In this document: positions 9,450 to 16,039 of the stretch, piece after piece
Layout of the letters: every line of letters begins with the position of its first letter
How positions within the stretch are numbered: the first letter of the stretch is position 1
Source: UBA9647 sp963739335
GTDB taxonomy: Bacteria > Bacteroidota > Ignavibacteria > UBA10030
NCBI GenBank assembly: GCA_963739335.1
Contig: CAVUAC010000052.1
Location: forward strand, 62,001-126,000
DNA: 64,000 nt
Direction: 5' to 3'
Translations under genes and position numbers: made by a program
The notes under the pieces: generated by a model
Seen by the model: the letters and a program-made list of their open reading frames with translations, nothing else
Told to the model about the DNA's origin: nothing
The model's database searches: none

Positions 9450-11645
9450 ATGAAAAGGCTACTCTCATCCTCCTTGATCCTGGCTCTGTGTTGCCTCACG
9501 GGGGTATTCTTGGGCGCAGCCCAGGGCATCGACAAGAACAAGCAGCAACAAATCATAATGCCGTCGCAAGAAGTGCTGAAGCGTGTGCTGGGCGAACGTG
9601 CCGGCCAATTCGTTCTTGAGGTGATCCCTGCGAGCGGAACGAACGATGAATTCGAGGTCGAGGCCAAAGGTGGTAAGGTCTTCGTGAAAGGTAGCAGCTC
9701 CATTGCTCTGACACGAGGAGCGTATCATTATCTTCGTTACGGCGCGCACAGCCAAGTCACCTGGAGCGGAAAGAACCTCAACCTCCCCAAGCACCTGCCG
9801 GATTTCCCGAAAACGCACGTCTCCTCTCCGTACCAGTTCCGCCTCTACTACAACGTCTGTGCGTTTGGCTACACGACGCCCTTCTGGGGTTGGAAGGAGT
9901 GGGAGAAGGAATTGGACTGGATCGCACTCCACGGCATCAACATGCCTCTGGCGATGTCAGGACAGGAAGCGATCTGGCAGCGAGTGTGGAACAGCTATGG
10001 TATCACCGATGACGAGCTGAAGGACTATTTCACCGGGCCTGCGTTTCTGCCGTGGCATCGGATGGGCAACGTCAACAAGCACGATGGACCTCTCCCGCAG
10101 GCGTGGCTCGACCAAAGCAAGGTGCTCCAAAAAAAGATCGTGCATCGGATGAAGGAGCTGGGCATGCAGCCGGTTGTGCCTGCGTTTTCTGGTTTTGTTC
10201 CTCCGACGTTCGAGAAGCATCACCCCGAATCCAAAACCCAGAAGCTTGCAGCGTGGGCTGATTTCGACAAGCCGTACCAGACACAGTTGCTCTCGGCTGA
10301 CTCGCCGCTATTCACGGAGATTGGAAAGAAATTCATCAAAGAGTACCGGAAGGAATATGGACAATTCCGCTATTATCTTTCCGACAGCTTCAACGAGATG
10401 GAAGTGCCTGTCACGGAGGGCGGCAGATACAACGAACTTGCCCAATATGGTGAGGCCGTCTACAAATCGATTGTCGCCGGGGACCCCAACGGTATTTGGG
10501 TCATGCAGGGATGGTTGTTCTACAACGCAGCGAAGTTCTGGGACAAGCCATCCGTTCAAGCCCTTTTGAGCAAAGTCGCAAACGACCGGATGATGATCAT
10601 CGATCTCGCGGAAGAGCTGTGGCAGGGATGGAAAGCCCACGAAGCATTTTACGGCAAGCAATGGATTTACAGTGTGATTCACAATTTCGGCGGAAACAAT
10701 CCATTGAATGGAGCCTTGAGGTTTTTCGCCGAGGATCCGGCCCGAGCATTGAACGCTTCCAATCATGGCGCCTTAGTCGGGCTGGGGCTTTCACCTGAGG
10801 GGGTTGAAAACAACGAGGTCATCTACGAGATGCTTACAGACGTCGCATGGAGCGACAGGTCGATTGATCTCGATCAGTGGCTGGAGGGTTACTGCAAGTC
10901 GCGCTACGGGGGCTATCCTGATGCAATGAAAAAATGCTGGCAACTTCTCCTGCAATCGGTTTATACGGAGCCGCACGGCAATGTTCGATTCGCATTTCAA
11001 ATCCGGCCATCGCTCTCGCCGAGGGGCGAAGTGAAGGGAGGCCCTGAATTCGATGAGGCCGTTCAGCTTTTCCAGTCGTGCGCGCCCAAGCTCGGTGCGA
11101 GCCAGCTCTATCGTAACGATCTGATTGAGCTTGTCGTGCAATATGCGGGAGTAACAGTTGACACACTGCTCAGAAAGGCTGGAGAGTTTCATCGCAAGGC
11201 ACAGTTCGGGCTCCGGGATACGATGGTCGCACAATCACTCTTGCTGATGGACCAGATAGATGCGTTGCTCGCATCAAGACCCGATCGGCGACTCGAGCGC
11301 TGGATTGACTATGCAAAACAGTGGGCAAAAAGCCAAAAACAAAAAGAATACTACGAATCGGATGCGAAAAGGCAGGTGACGGTGTGGGGTGGGCCAGATC
11401 TCTCTGAATATGCCGCAAAGGTATGGAGCGGACTGATTCGCGATTATTACGCTCAACGGTGGAAACTCTACTACCAGCACTTGAAGGAGGGAACCCCATT
11501 CGACATCATGAAATGGGAAGAAGGATGGATTACAGCGTCGGGTAACTTGTCGAAGCAAGCCAGAGTACAGGATCCGATCGCAGAGGCAAGTCGTGTGAAG
11601 GAGATCGTCGATAAGATCAAGGGCACCTATCTCTCCGTCGAGTAA
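9450..11645 (+). CDS. Secreted GH89 alpha-N-acetylglucosaminidase
   Basis: Family GH89 enzyme related to human NAGLU, which releases alpha-linked N-acetylglucosamine from heparan sulfate or from the alpha-1,4-GlcNAc caps of gastric mucin. ATG 9450 starts a signal peptide (MKRLLSSSLILALCCLTGVF); ATG 9420 adds ten unlikely residues. Over 731 residues the family order is intact: an N-terminal alpha/beta domain with TRGAYHYLRYG, the barrel with YYNVCAFGYTTPFW, WKEWEKELDWIALHGINMPL and the catalytic glutamate in LSDSFNEMEVP, then the helical C-terminal domain. It closes the first glycosidase run, 34 bp after the GH35 stop. Presence next to fucosidases and hexosaminidases favours a mucin or glycosaminoglycan substrate. 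Confidence 0.94.
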   Translation: MKRLLSSSLILALCCLTGVFLGAAQGIDKNKQQQIIMPSQEVLKRVLGERAGQFVLEVIPASGTNDEFEVEAKGGKVFVKGSSSIALTRGAYHYLRYGAHSQVTWSGKNLNLPKHLPDFPKTHVSSPYQFRLYYNVCAFGYTTPFWGWKEWEKELDWIALHGINMPLAMSGQEAIWQRVWNSYGITDDELKDYFTGPAFLPWHRMGNVNKHDGPLPQAWLDQSKVLQKKIVHRMKELGMQPVVPAFSGFVPPTFEKHHPESKTQKLAAWADFDKPYQTQLLSADSPLFTEIGKKFIKEYRKEYGQFRYYLSDSFNEMEVPVTEGGRYNELAQYGEAVYKSIVAGDPNGIWVMQGWLFYNAAKFWDKPSVQALLSKVANDRMMIIDLAEELWQGWKAHEAFYGKQWIYSVIHNFGGNNPLNGALRFFAEDPARALNASNHGALVGLGLSPEGVENNEVIYEMLTDVAWSDRSIDLDQWLEGYCKSRYGGYPDAMKKCWQLLLQSVYTEPHGNVRFAFQIRPSLSPRGEVKGGPEFDEAVQLFQSCAPKLGASQLYRNDLIELVVQYAGVTVDTLLRKAGEFHRKAQFGLRDTMVAQSLLLMDQIDALLASRPDRRLERWIDYAKQWAKSQKQKEYYESDAKRQVTVWGGPDLSEYAAKVWSGLIRDYYAQRWKLYYQHLKEGTPFDIMKWEEGWITASGNLSKQARVQDPIAEASRVKEIVDKIKGTYLSVE

Positions 11646-11699
11646 CGAGGAAGAGGTTGGTGTGTGATCTGATGTCTTGATCGTTGGTTTTGGAGGCCA

Positions 11700-12402
11700 A
11701 TGAAAATCAAGGTTGGGATTATTGTTCTAGCGGGTGTTCTCTTTGCCTTACGCTCATACGCCCAGGATCGATGCACGGCGAGAGGAAGGGTGCTTGACTA
11801 TGAATCGAAGGAGCCGGTTCGCGGCGTCAATGTCATTATTCGTGGTGAGAAGCTGGGCACGATGACGGACACCGCGGGCTATTTTCGATTGGAGCTGCCG
11901 AACCACGAACAACGGACAGTGGTCTTTAGCCACATTGCGTATCGGAAGGAAATACGGATCGCGTCGTTTGACACGACGAGAGAGGTTCGATTTCGCGTCT
12001 ACTTAGTCCCGGGAGTGATCAATCTCCAGGAGGTTGTCATCGCCGGGAAAAAACAGGTTGTTCTGAGCAAGATTGCAGAGAGGAAAGCCCTTTACAGTTT
12101 CGGAGGGGATGAGTTTGAAAAGCTGGGCGAGGAAGACATGGACAGGGCACTAAGGGTACATGCTCCCAGAGGTCGTTGCCCGGCCGGAAGTGCGCCAGAT
12201 GTTCGATGGAGCGGATTTCACGTTGTATGTCGACGGCGAGTTCAAGGAGTCGGTCTATCTGGATCAGATCGATCCATTCAAGATACGTCGAGTCATGGTC
12301 TGGGGATACTGGGGGAAAGATAAGAACATTGACGCTTTCCCGATTGGGCTCCCACTGATCAGGGGGAAGTATGTCATACTTGTTGAGACGAGACAGGAGT
12401 AA
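11700..12402 (+). CDS. Carboxypeptidase-regulatory-like secreted protein, frameshifted
   Basis: A short exported protein with a signal peptide (MKIKVGIIVLAGVLFALRSYAQ) and one CarboxypepD_reg-like beta-sandwich (ARGRVLDYESKEPVRGVNVII, then DTAGYFRLELP), as found at the front of TonB-dependent receptors. The first frame ends at 12323 with nonsense, but removing one G from the GGG at 12154-12156 joins it to the frame from 12160: DRALR then YMLPEVVARPEVRQMF, DGADFTLYVDGEF and LVETRQE, stop at 12402. That tail resembles a plug-domain fragment, yet there is no receptor barrel. I treat it as one gene of about 234 residues. Function unknown; it is paired with a related gene immediately downstream. 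Confidence 0.7.
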
Positions 12403-12468
12403 AGTCAGGCAAGGCGTGCTAATGTCGCTCGCCATGCATTCGCCGGCAGCTCTATTGCTTTCAGCCAA

Positions 12469-13641
12469 ATGATTACGCCAAAGACAAAACCCCACCGTGC
12501 AAGCACCATCTGCGGTCTGGTGCTGTGTCTCTTCATAGCGGGTGGGAAGTCTTGGTCTCAGGGTATTTCGGGGGTCAGACTTTTCGGCCGGGTTGTAGAT
12601 GATTCGACGAAAGGGCCTATCGTTAATGCCAACGTGTTTCTTGCCAACACAATGATGGGGGCGTCGTCTGACTCGAGCGGCACCTTTGACATCAAGAACG
12701 TGCCGGCGGGATACCACGAGTTGGTGGCATCGTGCGTGGGATATTACATGTCAACTACCAAGATCGAGCTGAGGGCCGGTGAAGGCATGAAGATCGAGAT
12801 GCGCCTCAGGCCAAAGGAAGTAAGACTGGGTGTCGTTGAAGTAACCGCCGCGCAACCTGAAGAGTGGAAGGAAAACCTCAAGACCTTTTCGAGGCTCCTT
12901 CTTGGCTTGACACCCGAGGCCTCAGCATGCCGGGTTATCAATCCGGAGGTCCTTGATTTTTCCACTGATCTCGATGGTCGTTTTCGCGCGCGAGCAGACA
13001 AGGAAATCATCATTGAAAACTCGGCTCTGGGTTATCGACTGCATCTGAGCCTCGGTGCGTTCAGCTTTGACGGGCGATGGTTGTCGTCCGCTTTCAAAGT
13101 GAGGTATGAAGAAGTCCAGCCGCCTGACCCTGATGCGCTGCCGGGATGGCAGACGGCGCGTGATGAAGTATACTCGGGTTCACTACATCATTTTTTCGTT
13201 GCGTTGGTGAACGGAGATCTGGCGGATGATGGGTTTGCGATGTACAATGCAGAAACACTCGACAAGGTGATAGGAAGTGCGCCGATGTATGAACTCAAGG
13301 GGCACGACATCGTGCGCCAATCTGGAACGAACAAATGGGTGGTCAGCTTTCGCAACTACCTCGTTGTGACGTACGACCGGAAGCAGATCGAGTTGGATCC
13401 CAATCAGCCCTACTCGAACCCGCCGACTCCAACCTGGAGGAGGTTCTCAACAATCCCCATTCCCAGGATCAAATCGACGCGGCCCCAGACTTCAATTGTC
13501 TCCTTGACCAGGGATTCGCTGCTGATCGATTCTCGCGGACAGATACTCGATCAGCTTGCTTTAAAGGTATCAGGGGATTGGGGGAGGGAAGGATTGGCGC
13601 GAGCTTTGCCAGTAGAGTTCCAGCCAAAGGCAAGAAAGTAG
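12469..13641 (+). CDS. Carboxypeptidase-like regulatory domain protein
   Basis: A 390-residue exported protein. A signal sequence (about residues 10-32, ending SWSQG) precedes a CarboxypepD_reg-like domain (LFGRVVDDSTKGPIVNANVFL, DSSGTFDIKNVPAGYHELV, to about residue 120). The rest, with NLKTFSRLLLGLTPEA and FRARADKEIIIENSALGYR, follows the pattern of Bacteroidota proteins annotated only as carboxypeptidase-like regulatory domain proteins. There is no receptor barrel, so it cannot itself be a SusC transporter. It is likely periplasmic or surface bound; the role is unknown. It sits 66 bp after the preceding related protein and 29 bp before a membrane protein. Confidence 0.78.
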   Translation: MITPKTKPHRASTICGLVLCLFIAGGKSWSQGISGVRLFGRVVDDSTKGPIVNANVFLANTMMGASSDSSGTFDIKNVPAGYHELVASCVGYYMSTTKIELRAGEGMKIEMRLRPKEVRLGVVEVTAAQPEEWKENLKTFSRLLLGLTPEASACRVINPEVLDFSTDLDGRFRARADKEIIIENSALGYRLHLSLGAFSFDGRWLSSAFKVRYEEVQPPDPDALPGWQTARDEVYSGSLHHFFVALVNGDLADDGFAMYNAETLDKVIGSAPMYELKGHDIVRQSGTNKWVVSFRNYLVVTYDRKQIELDPNQPYSNPPTPTWRRFSTIPIPRIKSTRPQTSIVSLTRDSLLIDSRGQILDQLALKVSGDWGREGLARALPVEFQPKARK

Positions 13642-13670
13642 GATCGCAACCGAGCGTGAGAAACCAACGA

Positions 13671-14060
13671 ATGCTTCGAGGTTTGTCAATTGCGCTGCTC
13701 ATCTTCAACGGCGTTGGTGCCTGCTTCGGCGGTTATTTGCTTGTGAAGGATCCGACAGGCCAAATCCTCCAGATGCCTGTTGAAATGCTTCAGCACAGCC
13801 CTTTTTCAGACTACTTCATACCGGGATTGACACTCCTGATCGTTTTTGGGGTGGGAAGCACGATCGCTGCGGTCCTTGCGATCGTGAAAGTGAAATCACA
13901 CCTCATTGCTGCGACGTTCATCGGCGTGGCGCTGACGATCTGGATCCTTACACAGATCATCATGCTGCAGAGTGTCCATTATCTTCACCTCATCTACGGG
14001 GGAATCGGCATCGGTCTAACGATACTTGGTGAAGTTCAATGGAAAAGAGCCATCTTTTAA
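13671..14060 (+). CDS. Small four-helix membrane protein
   Basis: A 129-residue hydrophobic protein starting at ATG 13671 (MLRGLSIALLIFNGVGACFG), just downstream of the preceding stop; the longer frame from 13335 overlaps that gene and is not convincing. Four membrane segments are visible, roughly residues 3-22, 45-68, 74-93 and 98-122, with short basic or polar loops. I recognise no family motif. Similar small membrane proteins are often listed as hypothetical. It lies 29 bp upstream of the cytidylyltransferase-GHMP fusion, so co-expression is likely, but no function can be assigned. Confidence 0.7.
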   Translation: MLRGLSIALLIFNGVGACFGGYLLVKDPTGQILQMPVEMLQHSPFSDYFIPGLTLLIVFGVGSTIAAVLAIVKVKSHLIAATFIGVALTIWILTQIIMLQSVHYLHLIYGGIGIGLTILGEVQWKRAIF

Positions 14061-14089
14061 ACAAAACTCTGGACGATAATCAGATGTGA

Positions 14090-15235
14090 ATGGTGATGGC
14101 TGAAAGAAAAAAGGTCTTCGTGACAGGTTGTTTCGATATGCTCCACAGTGGACACGTGGCATTTCTGATGGAAGCAGCTACGCACGGTGATGTATATGTG
14201 GGGATTGGGTCGGACGAAACAGTCGGCAGGCTCAAGGGCCGCTTCCCGATCAACAACCAGGATGAGAGAAAATTCATGCTCGAAGCGCTGCGGTGTGTCA
14301 CGAAGTGTTCCGTCAACAGCGGTTCGGGGATCATGGATTTCACCGAGAATGAGGACGCCCTCAAAGCTGATATCCTTTTTGTCAACGAGGATGGTCATAG
14401 CCCGGAGAAAGAAGACTTTTGCAGAGAACACGGTATTCAATACATTGTGAGCAGGAGAATCCCGCACGGCGACTTGCCTCTGCGGTCAACGACTTCACTC
14501 CGGACAGAGTGCAATATTCCATTCCGGATCGACCTGGCGGGAGGGTGGCTGGATCAGCCGTACGTCTCGAAGCATCACCCTGGCGCCGTTGTGACCATTT
14601 CGATTGAGCCGACAATCGAATTCAACGACAGGAGCGGCATGGCATCGAGCACGAGACGCAGAGCTATTGAGTTGTGGCATACGGACATCCCTGCGGGTGA
14701 CAAGGAAAAGCTGGCCAAGACGCTCTTCAGCTTCGAAAACCCACCGGGCACAGAAATCATTTCCGGTTCTCAAGATGCACTGGGCATTGTGATCCCGGGC
14801 TTGAACAGACTTGACTACAATGGAACGTACTGGCCATACAAGATTGAATCCATCCTGGAAGAATCTGTCCTTCGTTTTGTCGAAGATCATCTCTTTCTCG
14901 TGACACTTGAGCCCCGTGATAGCACCTTTTCCGTTCTCGACGGAACAAGGATTGACGCTGCAGGTGCCAAGCGGTTGGCAGAGGCCACCGAGAACTGCTG
15001 GAATTCGATCTTGTCAAAGGATCTTGTCCAGTTTGGCAAGTTTTTCACGCATTCATTTGATGCCCAGGTGGCGATGTTCCCAAACATGGTCGACGATGGC
15101 ATTCGCGCAGTCATCGAGCGTTACAGGCCAAGGGCTTTGGGCTGGAAGCTGTCCGGTGCCGGTGGTGGCGGGTATCTGATTCTCGTTGCAGACAAGAAGG
15201 TCGAAAACACGATTCAAATCAAGATTCGACGATAA
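14090..15235 (+). CDS. Cytidylyltransferase-like / GHMP kinase fusion
   Basis: A 381-residue cytoplasmic protein made of two sugar-activating modules. Residues 8-135 are a nucleotidyltransferase fold with VFVTGCFDMLHSGH, where HSGH (19-22) is the HxGH nucleotide-binding motif, followed by GIGSDETVGRLKGR. From about residue 144 a compact GHMP kinase begins: PFRIDLAGGWLD is motif 1, SGMASST (about 182-188) resembles the glycine-rich phosphate loop, SGSQDALGIVIPGLNRLDY parallels the GxQDQ region of heptose and galacto-kinases, and LSGAGGGGYLIL (about 353-364) is motif 3. Neighbours (fucosidases, mutarotase) suggest kinase plus nucleotidyl transfer on a released sugar such as fucose, by analogy with FKP although the modules differ. 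Substrate and nucleotide are inference. ATG 14096 is an alternative start. Confidence 0.75.
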   Translation: MVMAERKKVFVTGCFDMLHSGHVAFLMEAATHGDVYVGIGSDETVGRLKGRFPINNQDERKFMLEALRCVTKCSVNSGSGIMDFTENEDALKADILFVNEDGHSPEKEDFCREHGIQYIVSRRIPHGDLPLRSTTSLRTECNIPFRIDLAGGWLDQPYVSKHHPGAVVTISIEPTIEFNDRSGMASSTRRRAIELWHTDIPAGDKEKLAKTLFSFENPPGTEIISGSQDALGIVIPGLNRLDYNGTYWPYKIESILEESVLRFVEDHLFLVTLEPRDSTFSVLDGTRIDAAGAKRLAEATENCWNSILSKDLVQFGKFFTHSFDAQVAMFPNMVDDGIRAVIERYRPRALGWKLSGAGGGGYLILVADKKVENTIQIKIRR

Positions 15236-15251
15236 CCAGGAGGCTGATGGT

Positions 15252-15593
15252 ATGTCGAAACGATACTGCCTGACGCTGGATCTGAAAAATGATCCAGAAC
15301 TGATTCGACAGTACAAATACTGGCATCAGGACAAGAACATCTGGCCGGAGATTCCCCGCGGTATCCGCAAGGCAGGCTTGGACGATATGGAAATCTATTT
15401 GAGGGGAACACGCATGTTCATGATCGTCGAGGCGGATGACACAGTAGATTTCAACGTTGCGATGGCCAAGATGGCGACCCTCCCGCGGCAGAAAGAATGG
15501 GCAGCATTCGTTGCACAGTTTCAGCAGCAATTGCCCGACGCGGTGGGCGATGAGAAGTGGATGATCATGGAACGGGTTTTCAAGCTGACATAG
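15252..15593 (+). CDS. L-rhamnose mutarotase family protein (L-fucose/L-rhamnose mutarotase)
   Basis: A 113-residue cytoplasmic protein of the RhaM/COG3254 family, which interconverts the anomers of L-rhamnose and, in some members, L-fucose. AGGAGG at 15238-15243 sets the start at ATG 15252. The ferredoxin-like fold signature is visible: RYCLTLDLKNDPELIRQYKYWHQ at the N-terminus (with the family's conserved Tyr and His), IRKAGLDDMEIYLRGTRMFMIVEA in the middle, and EEW-type MATLPRQKEWAAF near the end. It follows the kinase fusion by 16 bp and ends the first gene run. In a cluster led by fucosidases, fucose is the more likely substrate, but the sequence alone does not decide. Confidence 0.85.
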   Translation: MSKRYCLTLDLKNDPELIRQYKYWHQDKNIWPEIPRGIRKAGLDDMEIYLRGTRMFMIVEADDTVDFNVAMAKMATLPRQKEWAAFVAQFQQQLPDAVGDEKWMIMERVFKLT

Positions 15594-15690
15594 CAAATTT
15601 TCGAGTGTCTTGGCGCATTCTCTGTCATACCCTCACGTCTTAGGAGGGTAGCCGCGCCACGGGCCATGTGCGACTGCTCACCAATGAAAG

Positions 15691-15787
15691 CCCGTCCGAC
15701 GAAACGGGACGAGGTTCCGTCCCAAGAATTGGGACGAGATCTCGTCACCGAAGGTGACGGACTCGTCTCGATTCATCGAATCGAGAC
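15691..15787. repeat. Tandem array of four short hairpins framed by GTC...GAC
   Basis: Hairpins follow one another with short linkers: an imperfect one at 15691-15710 (CCCGT/ACGGG), GTCCCAA-GAA-TTGGGAC at 15719-15735, GTCACC-GAA-GGTGAC at 15744-15758 and GTCTCGATTC-ATC-GAATCGAGAC at 15765-15787. The last three are perfect stems with three-base loops. Linkers are GAGGTTCC, GAGATCTC and GGACTC. Neighbouring arms can re-pair: GACGAGATCTCGTC (15733-15746) is itself a 14-base palindrome, and GGGACG/CGTCCC (15706-15723) is another stem. Stem sequences differ while pairing is preserved, arguing for selection or an amplification mechanism. Confidence 0.75.
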
Positions 15788-15881
15788 GGACATTTGGGAA
15801 TCACATTATGCTTTCGGAACTGACACTGAAGTACTTTGTCAGACCCGCATGTTTTCGCGTTTTGTGTTCGCTCTTTGAATC

Positions 15882-15935
15882 CCGCTAGGAAGCGGAACCC
15901 TTGAAAGCGGGACGTCCCGCCGTTGTTGAGCGGGA
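15882..15935. repeat. Second hairpin cluster
   Basis: About 95 bp beyond the first array: CCGCT-AGGA-AGCGG (15882-15895), the perfect palindrome GCGGGACGTCCCGC (15907-15920), and TCCCGC...GCGGGA (15915-15935) sharing an arm with it. AAGCGGG recurs at 15905-15911 and 15936-15942. The design resembles the first array. Confidence 0.6.
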
Positions 15936-16039
15936 AAGCGGGCATCCAGATCGGGGATCTTGATCGTTTCTGAATGCTCGACGATACCATTTCTAAATAA
16001 TGTGTTGCGGCCCCAACCATAAGCCAAGGAGTGATTGAC

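Larger units (their letters stand above)
15594..16039 (+). other. Non-coding 446 bp gap rich in small palindromes
   Basis: The gap between the mutarotase and GH3 genes has no convincing reading frame. It contains two clusters of short inverted repeats (about 15691-15787 and 15882-15941, described separately) and the AAGGAG ribosome site of the GH3 gene at 16026-16031. It is a natural boundary between two transcription units; I see no clear promoter or T-tract terminator. Confidence 0.6.

Noticed and set aside
15691..15787. CRISPR array
   Set aside because: The units are hairpins with differing stems and linkers of 6-8 bases, not identical repeats with 25-40 base spacers, and no cas genes are present.
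15666..15878. Possible 70-codon gene in the mutarotase-GH3 gap
   Set aside because: It runs through the hairpin array, has no ribosome site, and its residues mirror the palindromes.
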